A DNA stretch of 64,000 nt from Escallonia rubra (Eukaryota; Streptophyta; Magnoliopsida; Escalloniales; Escalloniaceae), in contig JAVXUO010001034.1 in assembly GCA_033065855.1 (NCBI GenBank), positions 310,001 through 374,000 on the forward strand, read 5' to 3'. A model generated the notes under the pieces. That model was not told the origin of the DNA. It saw nothing but the letters and a program-made list of their open reading frames with translations, and did no database searches. Below are positions 36,735 through 48,000 of the stretch, one piece after another. How positions within the stretch are numbered: the stretch's first letter is position 1; every line of letters begins with the position of its first letter. A program made the translations under genes and the position numbers.

Positions 36735-37104
36735 CTGTGACGGCGATGGCTATGAGGTTGTGAGCCCATCTCGGTATGGGGGCCGAAGCCCCCCTTGTGA
36801 TTGAGACGGCGATGGCTATAAGGTTGTGAGCCCATCCCGGTGCGAGGCCGAAGCCCCCCTTGTGATTGAGACGGCGATGGCTATAGGTTGTGAGCCCATC
36901 CCGGTATGGGGCCGAAGCCCCCCTTGTGATTGAGACGGCGATGGCTATAAGGTTGTGAGCCCATCCCGGTACGAGGGCCGAAGCCCGCCTTATGATTGAG
37001 ACGGCGATGGCTATAAGGTTGTGAGCCCATCCCGGTACGAGGCCGAAGCCCCCCTTTTGATTAAGACGGCGATGGCTATAAGGTTGTGAGCCCATCCCGG
37101 TAGT
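36735..37104. repeat. Minisatellite, 65-bp unit, about 5.6 copies
   Basis: cggcgatggctat starts at 36741, 36807, 36872, 36936, 37002 and 37067 (spacing 64-66). The unit includes aggttgtgagcccatcccgg and ggccgaagccccccttgtga. The long minus-strand frame 36652-37113 is only this repeat translated (AHNLIAIAVSI words). Confidence 0.92.
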
Positions 37105-37154
37105 ATGCAACATGATTGTGGCGCATGAGCGCGGTGCTTATAGCATGAGACAAT

Positions 37155-37378
37155 ATCATGAGAATGGCGCAAGGGCGCGGCGACGAACGTCGCGGAGCAA
37201 TATTTGGTGCCGGGCACGTATCATGAGAATGGCGCAAGGGCGCGGCGACGAACGTCGCGGAGCAATATTTGGTGCCGGGGCACGTATCATGAGAATGGCG
37301 CAAGGGCGCGACGACGAACGTCGCGGAGCAATATTTGGTGCCGGGGCACGTATCATGAGAATGGCGCATGGGCGCGGG
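37155..37378. repeat. Second minisatellite, 65-66-bp unit, about 3.4 copies
   Basis: atcatgagaatggcgc starts at 37155, 37220, 37286 and 37352. The unit includes ggcgacgaacgtcgcggagc and aatatttggtgccgg. It is unrelated in sequence to the neighbouring array but has the same period. The overlapping frames on both strands are repeat artefacts. Confidence 0.92.
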
Positions 37379-37679
37379 TTGGGTGTCTCGAAGACAGGAT
37401 GTGAGCTAAGTGTACCTGTCATAACAAGATAATGAATGCAACATGTAGTAGTGACAAAGTTGGGGAGTGATGGTATACGGTTGTCGGCGACGGGTCATTC
37501 GGTAGTAGCGCGTAACTTTGGGCGATGGGCATCGCGGAAGCGGTCATGGACAACGGACGTCCGAGGTTGATGCACGACGGACGTCGTGAGGTTGATGCGA
37601 CGAACGTCGCGAGGTTGATGTACGAACGTCTGTGAACATCGCAGAGGTGCAAAGACTCGAGAAAAAAAGTGCGCGCGGG

Positions 37680-38540
37680 AGGGGAGACCATTGGCCAAAA
37701 TAGGGGGAAGGCCAAGGCTAACCCCTCGTGGAGGCCTAGGCCGACCCCCTAGGCATGGGGAAGGCCGAGGCTGACCCCCTGGGGTTGGCCAAGGCCAAAT
37801 GGCCAACTCCCATGAAGGAGCCCAAGGCCACTCCCCCCTCTTGGTGAACTTTGGGCGCGCCGACGGTAGGTGGTTTGATGAGCAAAGACAAATCCAAAAG
37901 TTGCATTATGACAAGCGTGTCGACGTAAATCGTTCCTACATGACGAATGAGCTATCAAAGTTACGTGCAAAGCGTACGAAGTGAAAAAAGTGTGAAAAGG
38001 GGTTTGCGCAGAGGGGTGAACCACCGGGGGAAAATGGCCGAGGCCAAGCCCTCCAGGAGGCCGAGGCCGACCCCCATGGCCTGGGGAAGGCCGAGGCCGA
38101 CCCCCTGGGGTTGGCCAAGGTCATTTGGCCATCTTCCATTTTTCGGAGCCCAAGGCCACTTCTCCTTTTGCGAACTTCGGGTGCGCCGTCGGTAGGTGTT
38201 TTGATAAGCAATGATGAATCCGGAAGTTGTGTTATGACGAGCGCGTTGCCAAGAATCATACCCACATAGCGATCAAGGTGTCAAGGTTACGTACGAAGCG
38301 TACGAGGGGAAAGAAGTACGAAAAAGGGGTATGCGGGAAATGGGTGAACCACCGAGGGAAAGTGGCCAAGGCCAAGCCCCCCAGGAGGCCGAGGCCGACC
38401 TCTATGGCCTGGGGAAGGCTGAGGCTGACCCCCTGGGGTTGGCCAAGGCCATTTTCCCCCTTGACCTCGTTTCTCCAAATGCGCTGTCGGCCGATATGTT
38501 TGATGAAAAGGTGTTCGGATGGTCTCGGCGTGACGATCGC
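37680..38540. repeat. Tandem repeat, 327-bp unit, about 2.6 copies
   Basis: ccccctggggttggccaagg occurs at 37775, 38101 and 38429. Each unit has a GC-rich part of gaggccgaggccgacccc words and an AT-richer part (gcgcgccgacggtaggtggt, tttgatgagcaaagac). Frames across it are repeat-derived. Confidence 0.85.
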
Positions 38541-38984
38541 GCTAGCGTTAGTGACGTCGACGTGAAATAAAATGTCTAAGTCACGCACGAAGCGCGCGGA
38601 ATAAAATGTCTAAGTCACGCACGAAGCGCGCGGAACGAGAAAAACACGTGTCTTGGGCACGCGGGCGCTGACTGGTTTGATGCGTTGGAAAATTGACCGT
38701 TGACAATGTCGACGTGTTCGCGGGAAATGGGACCCCTACTGGGCCCTTGGGTACGACCAGAATAGGTTGGGAACACATACCCAAAATACTCCTCATTTGT
38801 AACATTTTATAACAGAAAATACATATACTATTCTCCCAAAAAAATAATTAAAAAAATACAAGTGCGGTGGAACGCTAAACTAAACGTTACCAATTTTATT
38901 CGGGAAAGCGGTCTAATATGTATACATGCTAACTGGCTACCGCAAAGGGGTCCATTCCTAAACAAACCCTAAACGCCGTATAAC

Positions 38985-39530
38985 ATGGCGTTGCCGGGGA
39001 AGCGATGCCACTACGAGGTGCTGGGGCTTGGCCGCGACTGCACTGCTGACGAGATCCGCTTCGCCTACCGCTAGCTTGCCCTCCAGCGCCACCCGGACAA
39101 GTTCACCTAGTTCGGTGTCTCCCCCGCCGAGGCCACCACCGCCTTTCAGGTGCTTGCCGCCGCCTACGAGGTCCTCTCCGACCCCCGCAAACGCGCTTGG
39201 TACGACTCCCATCGCTCCTAAATCCTCTTCTCCAATTCCACCCTCGATAACATCAACAAGTCCACATTCATCCCCGATTTATTCCCCCACTTTAACAACT
39301 CCATTTTTTTCGGCTATTCTGATACCGACAAGGGATTTTACAAAGTCTATAGCGACGTATTCGAGAAAATTTATCGGAATGAGATTAGTTTTGCGAAGAA
39401 GTTAGGGTTAGGGTTGGTGAAGGAAGCGTCGTTGTTGGGGAATATAAAGAACGATTACTCGCAAGTGAATGCCTTTTACGGGTATTGGCTATATTTTGTG
39501 ACGGTGATGGACTTTGTGTGGATTGACTAG
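38985..39530 (+). pseudogene. DnaJ (JJJ1/ZUO1-like) gene fragment captured in the Pack-MULE
   Basis: From ATG at 38985 the frame reads MALPGKRCHYEVLGLGRDCT, ADEIRFAYR*LALQRHPDKF, then [19 protein letters not shown]. Later it reads GFYKVYSDVFEKIYRNEI and ends FYGYWLYFVTVMDFVWID*. This follows the N-terminal half of plant DnaJ proteins related to yeast Jjj1: a J domain with intact HPD, then the conserved region ending WxDEYD. In-frame stops are at 39072 (TAG), 39108 (TAG), 39219 (TAA) and 39528 (TAG). The zinc-finger C-terminal half is missing. It is non-functional, although otherwise well conserved, which suggests recent capture. Confidence 0.88.
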
Positions 39531-39625
39531 TTTTCCCTTCAATTCCCAAGAACAAGTTTTCCCTCCAAATTCCAAGAAAACATCTGGCAGTGAAGAGAGA
39601 TCTTCACCTGCTGCGTTCTTCGTAG

Positions 39626-39818
39626 GTGACTAACGGGAATGGGAGGAACCCATTTGGTCAAAGATCCAGATCGAGATTGGCAAGGTTCGTGCTGTTCAAG
39701 AAGATTGACTACCTGCAATGGATTTGCACAGTGGCTGTGTTCTTGTTCTTTGTGGTTCTCTTCCAAATGTTCTTGCCCGGTTCAGTGATAGAAAAATCGG
39801 GGAATACGGTGAGAGAGA
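39626..39818 (+). pseudogene. First-exon fragment of a membrane-anchored glycosyltransferase-like gene
   Basis: The frame reads NPFGQRSRSRLARFVLFKKI, DYLQWICTVAVFLFFVVLFQ, MFLPGSVIEKSGNT, ending at a |gtgagaga donor at about 39812. The arginine-rich start followed by one membrane segment (WICTVAVFLFFVVLFQMFLP) matches, from memory, the N-terminal signal anchor of plant GT family 1 proteins such as the product of Arabidopsis At4g01210. The native start codon is absent (TAG lies just upstream), and a GA microsatellite follows the donor. The retained exon-intron boundary shows that genomic DNA was captured, not cDNA. Confidence 0.65.
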
Positions 39819-40012
39819 GAGAGAGAGAGAGAGAGGGTTTCTTTGGGGATTTGACATTTGAGAGAAGCATTCATGTCTTTTTGGATTGTACCGTTAACAC
39901 CGTAAGATAAAAAGTTACTTTTTGAGCGGAGTGTAATTATCATAGTTAGTAGGAGCCGAGTGTAATTAGAGCAAACTTCAGGGAAGTTTTGTATAATTTG
40001 CCCTTTTATCAT

Positions 40013-40490
40013 TCGAAACTATAAACGTCAAAGCTTTAAGAAGAAAACGTAGTATCAGACACACATCGTGCTCTTGCAATTGATTTGTAAGAATCACTCC
40101 CCGTTCACCTACGAAAAATCAAGCGAAACAGTCACCCGAACGTTGGGCAAATGTCGACCTTTCGTATTATCCGGCAAGATAACAATCACATCACTCACTA
40201 GATGGTAGTCTAGTAAATGGAGAGGGACAGTGTGGTCACATGACTGTACCTCTTTCGTTGTTAGCTCTTGTCTCGTGCCCATTGCTAACCTATGGCAGTG
40301 AAACCCTCTTCGTGGAAACCTTTTGAACGCAGCGTTTTGCTTATCCGATCCACACAAGCCCGTTAGAGAACCCTAGAGGCTAGGCTTCATCATTGGTTGG
40401 AATGGAGATATGGGATTATGGTGACAATTGAAATGTAATCTTACCAATATCTTAGGCTTCTATATGAAGCCTAATTGGCTCAAGTATGAT
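40013..40490. other. Spacer between Pack-MULE and hAT-like element
   Basis: There is a minus-strand frame at 40109-40357 without recognisable features. The phrase caagtatgatcctactt at about 40480 recurs at 41828. Confidence 0.3.
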
Positions 40491-40498
40491 CCTACTTC

Positions 40499-41778
40499 CA
40501 GGGGCAGAACCACGCTTGTACAAGGGGGTGTTGTAGCCCCCCCTCAGATTTAAAAAAAAATATTATATATATATATATAGTTTTTTTTTTCATTTGCAAC
40601 TTTCCCTTTCTCTCTCTTTCTCTCTCCTCCTCTCTCGGCCGGCTCTCACACTCACAGTCTCACAATCATCGGACACGGGACACCGGCTCACCGCGGCACG
40701 GCGGCACCTCTCCAGCTCTCCTCCTCTCTCGGCTCTCTCAGTCACCACAACACCACACAAAGGCCACGGGCCACCGGTCATCGGCTCGGCAGCCTCGGCT
40801 CATCGCCTTCCGGTAACGCACTGCACTTACGCCAGTCGGCGGTCGCCGTGGCGTTAAGTGAAACTCTCACGCCGTGACGCCGACATCTCTCCTCCTCTCT
40901 CGTCTCTCTCAGCCACCGCGGCTCGCCGCACCGCCCGCACGTCGGCACCACCCACGGACCCACGGCCACTGGTCGTCGGCTGGGCTCATCAGTTGGTCGC
41001 CGTCCCCGATTCCAAAGCGCGAAGCCGACGAAGCCCTCCTCGGTCTGGCGGTCCCCACCCTAACTTCGGCCAGTCCCCACCCAACTCCGACGACTCCGAC
41101 CAGATCAGATCTGGGCGACAGATCTAGCTTAGATCTACCGTCTACGAGCCGGCGGACGAACCGAGGAAGTTCCGCCACTGCCGTTCGGCGGTCACGGCGC
41201 TTGAAATAGTGAAATTGCAGATCTGACTTTGAGTTTCAGTCACCGACGACATTGCGACAACGATGCCGTTCTGATTTCTGAGGACTGAGGTCAGTGTGCA
41301 TTTTGAACAATTTCTTATGCTATTGAGAATTGATTATTTGATTAATTATTTTAGGTTGTTAGTTGTGTATTTGATAATTTAGATTATTAATTGATGCTTT
41401 ATGGATGTTAATCGTGCATTGAGCACTTAGATTTGAGATTGTTGATGGAGGATGGGACCCAATTGAATTTTTATCCCATTTGAGCATTGATTATTTGATT
41501 GATAATTTTAGGTTGTGTTAATTGTGCATTTAAAATTTGAGATTATTTTCATGCTGATTATATGTTGTTAATTGTGCATTGAGCATTTGAGAATTGAGAT
41601 GGTTGATGGTTGATGGAGGATGGGACCCAATTGGATTGAGATGTCGGATATGTGATTTAATTGAATGGTGGGTTGAAATTAAGTTAATTAGGTTAACGCG
41701 ATAATAAAACATGACTGGAAAAGTAAAAGAATAAAATATGTTTTGCCCCCCCGGGATGAAATCCTGGTTCCGCCACTG
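40499..41778. mobile_element. hAT-like non-autonomous element, 1.28 kb
   Basis: The ends CAGGGGCAGAACCACG (left) and CAGTGGCGGAACCAGG (complement of right) resemble the CAGTGGCGGA-type TIRs of plant hAT elements, followed on both sides by G/C runs. The flanking octamers CCTACTTC and CCTATTTT match at 6 of 8. Inside are a CT-rich and GC-rich part (40600-41210) and a part with repeated ttgagaattgattatttgat-like words (about 41320-41640). No transposase is present. Confidence 0.6.
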
Positions 41779-41786
41779 CCTATTTT

Positions 41787-42505
41787 TATCTTGAGGACTT
41801 CTCTATTATGAAGCGTACGTAATTGGCTCAAGTATGATCCTACTTATCTTGAGGACTTCTAAAATAGAGATGAAAGCTAATATGATAAAGCCAATGTAAA
41901 GTATGGTTTGTCCCACTCGTTCCGCCTTCCCTCTCATTTCAAACACAGAGGCACTCATATCCTAAATTATTTGATCATGTTTGACTTGCACGCTTATTTA
42001 GGATAAAAGTATTATTTTATGAGTTTTTCATTGTACCCCAGGATTGAGAGAGAAAGGGGAGGAAGAAAGTGGGTAAGAGAGAGAAAATCGGTTGGTACTA
42101 TATTTAAACTTGAGAATTACAGTCCACTTTCAACACTAGTGTTCCACTTTCTTTACTTAGTATTTGTTACTGAATATTAAAAAGTGTCATTAAAGGACGT
42201 TGAAGAGTGTCGGTCAAAAAATTTAGTGATACAAGAGGAATGTAGGTGGCTAAAAGTGAATTATAGTTATTAATTAAATCCTGCTATCAGTAACTACTGA
42301 AGCCCATAAAGTATATACATTGAAGTGCTACGCTTTGTTTTCCAGACGCCAGATAAAACTTCATTACGCCCCTTCACGTCCCTGCGATGTGGTCTTGAAT
42401 GGGTGAAACAAGTTATAACTAATCGGAGTGGCGATAAACATTTATATATAATTGTCTATTTGATGTTCAGTGTCAAACTGAGTATAGGGACTGGCATTGG
42501 CATTG
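41787..42505. other. Spacer, nothing recognised
   Basis: The phrase ggctcaagtatgatcctact, seen left of the hAT-like element, recurs at about 41824, so a small duplication flanks the insertion. No gene is visible. Confidence 0.3.
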
Positions 42506-42514
42506 AAAAAATTA

Positions 42515-43346
42515 GGGAAAATTGTAAAAAAGAACCTCGTGGTTTGGGTCAGTTGCAAAAAGATCCCTGCTGTTACAAAAGTTGCAAAGGAACACCGGTG
42601 GTCGCAAAAGTATTGCAACCCACGGTTTTTGTTACGAAATAAAAAATTTGTCCAAAATACCCCTGTAAATTGTCCAAATGAAAAAATTGCCCTTCATTCT
42701 TCACCACAAGCCCAAGCCCTAATTAGGGCTGGTGTGAGCAAGCAGGTGAGGCAACAAGAAGGGGGCGAGATGGAAGGGGAAAGGGGAACACTGGTCACCG
42801 GCGAGGGCCGAAGCTACGGACGGAAACGAACGGCGACAGACGGACAGAAGAAACGGCCGAAGCTACGGCCGACCAAAGCTAACCGGAGGGAGGAAAAGCG
42901 CGATCGAGACTACCGATGTGAGCGACCGAGACTGCCGATGTGTAGACCGTAGATCCCTACACTCCGGCCTTTCACCACCACGACGTTAGACGAAAAACAA
43001 ACGGTGGAAACCAAAATCGACGGACCGATCCGAGTGGAGCAGGCGCCGGCGCCACAGGCGATTGTGATGAGGCAGGTGGCAGCGGTTAGGGTTTGGCTGA
43101 TTGGAGTATGAAAAAAAATCAAGATTTGGAGAGGAAAGAAATAAAGGGCATTTTTGTCATTTCGTTAGAATAATCTCTACCAAACGCACTATTCAGGAGC
43201 GTGAACATCACTTGCCGTTAGTTTGAACGATTTTTTTAACGGTTGTAACACTTTTGCAACCGCATGTGTTCCTTTGCAACTTTTGTAACAGCAGGGGTCT
43301 CTTTGCAACTGACCCAAACCACGAGGTTGCTTTTTGCAATTTTCCC
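42515..43346. mobile_element. Mutator-like element, 832 bp
   Basis: The TIRs (GGGAAAATTGTAAAAAAGAA at left, GGGAAAATTGCAAAAAGCAA as the complement of the right) match over about 80 bp, including ctcgtggtttgggtcagttg. The perfect 9-bp duplication AAAAAATTA lies at 42506-42514 and 43347-43355. The interior is GC-rich; the 151-codon frame 42497-42952 starts outside the element, crosses the TIR and is charged and low-complexity, so it is probably not a gene. Confidence 0.92.
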
Positions 43347-43355
43347 AAAAAATTA

Positions 43356-44930
43356 TAGTAAATATGCATTTTAAGGGGCAAATGGTCAATATTAAAGTAA
43401 AATTATCATCTCCCTAGACTTTTTTCTTAGTTGGATCATCTCCCTGAACTCTTTCTGCCTTTAAACTGAAAGCTTATGGATATGCAAATCAATCTTCCAA
43501 AAGAATAAACTTGTTATTGAATGTTTAGTGGACAAAATCTAGTAAATCAAAGCAATTCAAATCGATTCGATTTTTTTCTTGATGTTGCATGTCAGTTTGT
43601 CCAACAATGCACAAGTAAAACCTACCGCATGGAAGCAATTCAAATCGACCAGTACGTTGAAGTGCTTGGCATTTTCCCTCGACATTACATGTCAGTTGTT
43701 ACAAGGTTCCCACCATTTTTTCTATATATTACGCATTTTGAAATCTACTTAGTGTCATCATAGGTAAAACTTAACGCCGCAAGCTACGATCTTTAGCGGC
43801 AAATATACATCAAGGGATATGATTTACGTTAATACTCTCGGACTATCCTTTCAGCAGTTATACAGACTGAGGGAGACCCAACCGTTAAACGGCATATGAT
43901 TTGTGGACCCAAAGAATTAATGAAGACATGCAGGACCTTTAATCGGTTGGATGCACATGCAGTGTTGTAACTCGGGTACAAGAAGCCACATGTTTCGGTT
44001 ATTGGCCCTAGTCGGACCTCTTATGATGAGATGAGAAAGAGTTAGTATGGGATCCCGGTGGGGTTAATTTAACAACAAAGGGGAAAGAAACCCCAGGTGG
44101 AAACCGCTGGGTCGTCGTCGGAGGTGGCAAGTGAAGGCTCATAGCTTAACCAAAAACCGAGTCATTTTGAAGATAACCCTACGTCTATAACAATCTCATA
44201 TCTACTGCACAAGCTTACATAAAGAAAGGCTGGTCTATAGAATGGATTAGATCCAGATTTTGTTCACAAAAATCTACTGCAAAATCTTATATGATTTTAT
44301 GCATCCTAGGTTATAAGATGAATATTCATCAATCCGACTACAACGTTAATTGTTGGATCAATGCCACTATGCTCGTTGAATATTGCAACTACCATCCCTG
44401 TACCAACGACCACCCGAAACTGCAAGACGTACTATGGCTTGTTGGTGGAGGCTGCGTGCCAAGTGTCTGTAGGAAGAAGAAAAGAGATTCTGGAAAATAA
44501 CAGATTTATTGGAATAATGGGTCAAATCTTCATTGCTTCGGATTAGCAATACGTTAACATTTCAATTGTATTTAGTTTATGTTTCCTGTGATAAGTCCAG
44601 TCAAATCTATGTACTGGCAACACTTACTAATACCATGGTAGCAATTTTGTTTTACGAATAACATTATACACTGGCAGTTCTATGAATGTGTTAAGCCCAC
44701 GTCGCAAAAGACTGCTCAAGTGCCCATTCTTCAGTTGTCAAGGTTGAATATAATAGTCCAATATTAGAAACTTATTAAAGAGACACAACCTTTAACGGTT
44801 AAAAATAGTTGGACTGTTAGCTGAATGCCGCATTACCTTTCTTGGAAATTGGCCATGCATAACACACATGAACTTGTGGTTGGCAAGTATGCACGTCAGA
44901 GGGAAGTCTTTGAAAGCCAATGTTCTGAGC
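43356..44930. other. Intergenic DNA and MYB upstream region
   Basis: The short frames (43521-43763, 44291-44500) are unrecognised. Upstream of the MYB, aacggttaaa (about 44797) looks like a MYB-binding site, and ccatgcataa (about 44853) contains an RY-type CATGCA core. Their use is unproven. Confidence 0.35.
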
Positions 44931-44938
44931 TATATAAG
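44931..44938 (+). promoter_or_regulatory. TATA box of the MYB gene
   Basis: TATATAAG lies 108 bp upstream of the start codon, which predicts a leader of about 75 nt. Confidence 0.65.
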
Positions 44939-45038
44939 TGAAATTAATATGAGCCGGGAGAGCGTATGTGAGCTGTAAAGCGAGCAGATTTATGTAAGAG
45001 TAGTTTCACGTGCTTCAATACATTAGGCTACATACAAA

Positions 45039-48000
45039 ATGAAGAGTAGAGTACCTCTAGGTGTGAGGAAAGGTGCATGGACTGAAGAAGAAGATCTTCT
45101 TCTGAAGAAGTACATTGAAGTTCATGGAGAAGGAAAATGGCACCAAGTTCCTCTCAGAGCAGGTAACGCACTACACGCAGGCGGGCGTATTTACCATCTA
45201 AAATTTCTGTTATGGTGCATGCAAAATCACTTGTGCGTCACAGGAAAGTGACTCAGTGCATAACACTCCTGCTGAAAATGAACAGAATTAGACTTTAATA
45301 GTCCTATTGCGATAACAAACATGTATGCTTGGTTGTTGTTTGTGCAGGCTTGAATAGATGCAGGAAGAGCTGTAGATTGAGGTGGTTGAACTATCTGAGG
45401 CCAAATATAAAGAGAGGAGACTTTACGTCGGATGAAGTTGATCTCATTGTAAGGCTTCATAAGCTGTTAGGCAACAGGCAAGTACATTCAGTGCGGTAGA
45501 AGAGTTACATGTACTGAAAGTTTTGAGAATAAAGTAGCTAGCGAATTTTTTTTCCTTTTACTTTAGTTTATATCCAAAAAAAGAATTTTTTTTCCTTTTT
45601 TTCAATTTTTTTCCTTTAATTTGCAATTCCAAGTTTGTAGGGATTCTCTGACTTTGACCTATTTCCCAATTTATTGTAGGGATTCGACACCTTATATTTC
45701 CCAGACAAGAAAAAAGATATGTCTAAAAGATACTCTTGTCCTGTCAACTTCAATTGGACTTTTCCGTAAGTGGAAAAGGGAAGATTAAAGTGGTAACGTA
45801 AAGGCCCTTCCAAGTTAGTGTCACTATTTGTACTTCCTAGCCAGTGTCATAATCTCTAAAAGAAACATAGAGACAAAAAGAAAAAAAAAAACTCTCTCTC
45901 TCTCTCTCTCTCTCTCCAATACATGGACGGTCTAGATTTTTTTAAATCTGTCTGTCTTATAAGCCGGATGAGACTTTTAACAAAATTGCCCCTTTAATTA
46001 CTGCATATAAAAGAGAAAATGTCACCGTCCGCCCCATGCTGGGTCGGACGGTTGCTTTAAGAGTGTTACGTGTTCAGTTTTAATTTTTCTTTTTCACTTC
46101 AAGTCTATTTTTAGTTCTCAACGGACGATTGCATGTGTTCTGAGTTCTCTGTTGTGTGTTGTTCATGGACTAAAGAAAACTATGACAGTCCAATGATGTG
46201 TTCAAATCAAACCCAAAACCATAGACGTAAAGACCTGAAAACTAGGAAGAAATTCAGGCTGTGTGCAAATCAAACCCAACGTCACCACCGCCGTAGTCTA
46301 CAAGAACCAAAAGAATCTAGATTGTCGCCAACAGCACAGTCTCGGCCAACCACCGCCATCACCTCCAATCTTGTCATTCCTGCTGCCATAGTCTAGGAAA
46401 ACCACCACCGCTTCCCATCCGAGATGGGTACACATCGACCACGCTTAACCACCCAAATCATCTACAGATCTGGAGGGGGGAGCGATGGTGAACTGATGAT
46501 GGCAGGTGGCGGTCGCCATGCATGACGTACGGTGGCTAGTCGTGGAGGGATGATGGGGGCGGTTAACAGATGCTGGAAGAACAAAGAAAGTGAAGGCCAG
46601 ATAAAAGCAAGAGAAAAGAGTGAACGGGCGCAGGGGCAAAATCGTCTAGTAGTCCGTCCGAAGCATTATGGAACATACGGTACGGACTTAGAAAATAAGA
46701 TCGGGGCTGTCCATCTCGATATATGGGCGGTCAAATCAGTTCTGCCAACATGGTTAAGTTATTAGCGGCGGCAGTGTATCAGTTCTTACTTATATCTAAT
46801 TTGTACTCTTCTTAAATGACATTTAAATTTGGAGTTAAGTTTTAATTAAATATACAAGATTTTAGTTTTAATGAAAACCTTAAATAATCGAAATACAGTT
46901 CGAATTCTATATTCACGATTACAAGATTAGAACCGAAATATTCTTTTTCGGTTCTCCAAACCCTTATTCTTTCCGGGTTAACCCGAATTTGCACCCCTAC
47001 TTGTATGCATTGATGCATGTAAAATTGCCTTCATATGAATGACCCAAAAGCCAATTTATACCGTGATAAATTTGAAAAATCAAGGGCGCGTACGTTTAAG
47101 CAATTTATTTTTGTAATTTGTATTCTGTTTTTGTTTTCTAAATTTTAGTATTCAATTCTAAAATTATATTGTGTACTTTTAGTTTTTTCTATATTTACTT
47201 TTTTCAATTTTTTTGTAAGTTTATCATTTTTATTTTCATTTTCAGCAATTTTTTTGGATCCATTTTTGTATGTTTAGCTTTGTTTACACTATTTGTACAC
47301 GTATCTTCCCATTTTAACCCTACTCTTAAACTAACAAATTATTTTTATACCCTCTATTTTTGTACCCTCCTTTTACTTCTCCCAATAAAGGACCCTCCTT
47401 TTACTTCCCATCAAGTGAAGCATGGCCCACCCACATGTTCTGAAATGTTCCCCTTCCCTTTCCCTTTCCCCTTCCCGTCTTCCCCTTCCCCTTCCCTGTG
47501 CACTGAAATACCCATTTCCCCTCCCCCATTAATGAGTTAAACAGCACAGTCGCACACACCCATTTCCGGATTGTTGGATTCTTGATTGGGAGACGGAAGG
47601 TACCGGCGACGTGTTGGTCGTCTTTATCCTGGGTCTTCGACAGCTAGAGGGTTGGGGTGAATTTCTCTGTTGCTTTCGGCAGATTGACGAATGGTGTGGG
47701 AGAGAGTTGTCGGGGATTTGTTCATTGGAAATGAAGGAGAAGGAGATAAATAGGAACGAGAGAGAGAGAGGAGAGCAACGGTTTCCCTCTGACGTGACAA
47801 GGCACAGAGGATGTCATAAAAAAAACGTTGAACAGTGAAGGCTAAAACTCCATTATTCTCTGACAGTGAGAAATGGAGCGGCGAGAAAAGGTGAAAGCAC
47901 TTCTGATGTGTTTTCAATTTTTTTACACTGTTTGAATACTTGGATCAATACCGAAAACGATAAAAGTACGCAAAAAATGCATCTTTTTTTATCATTATTA

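Larger units (their letters stand above)
36134..38804 (-). mobile_element. Solo-LTR-like retrotransposon remnant nested in the Pack-MULE
   Basis: On the minus strand it starts TGTTACAAATGAGGAG (38804) and ends AAGATCGTAACA (36134), giving the TG...CA form with short TGTTA/TAACA inverted ends. A TATAAATAG box lies at 36264-36273 (minus), about 130 bp before the 3' end, as expected for an LTR with a long U3, then R and U5. The U3 part holds three sets of tandem repeats. The 5-bp flanks do not match (TCCAA against TTTTA), so either recombination or deletion has occurred, or one boundary is wrong. Confidence 0.6.
35729..40003. mobile_element. Pack-MULE, 4275 bp, carrying gene fragments
   Basis: The TIRs are GGGTAAATTACACAAAATTC at left and GGGCAAATTATACAAAACTT as the complement of the right. 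They match over about 76 bp with roughly 8 differences. The flanks are a perfect 9-bp duplication TTTTATCAT (35720-35728 and 40004-40012). The cargo, in order, is an unrecognised GC-rich piece (about 35894-36133), a solo-LTR-like insertion (36134-38804), a DnaJ gene fragment (38985-39530) and a glycosyltransferase-like first exon (about 39626-39818). No transposase is encoded, so movement would have needed a MURA-type enzyme from elsewhere. The captured pieces keep genic GC content in an AT-rich region. Confidence 0.93.

Noticed and set aside
36652..37113. 153-codon minus-strand frame with repeating AHNLIAIAV words
   Set aside because: It is the translation of a 65-bp minisatellite with period shifts and is also open in other frames; no gene evidence.
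42497..42952. 151-codon frame near the 832-bp MULE
   Set aside because: It starts outside the element, runs through the TIR and is low-complexity; most likely a chance frame.
45227..45460. Minus-strand frame over MYB exon 2
   Set aside because: Antisense shadow of the MYB exon.
47169..47540. Membrane protein gene in MYB intron 2 (Phe/Leu-rich frame)
   Set aside because: A T-rich low-complexity tract gives artificial hydrophobic segments.
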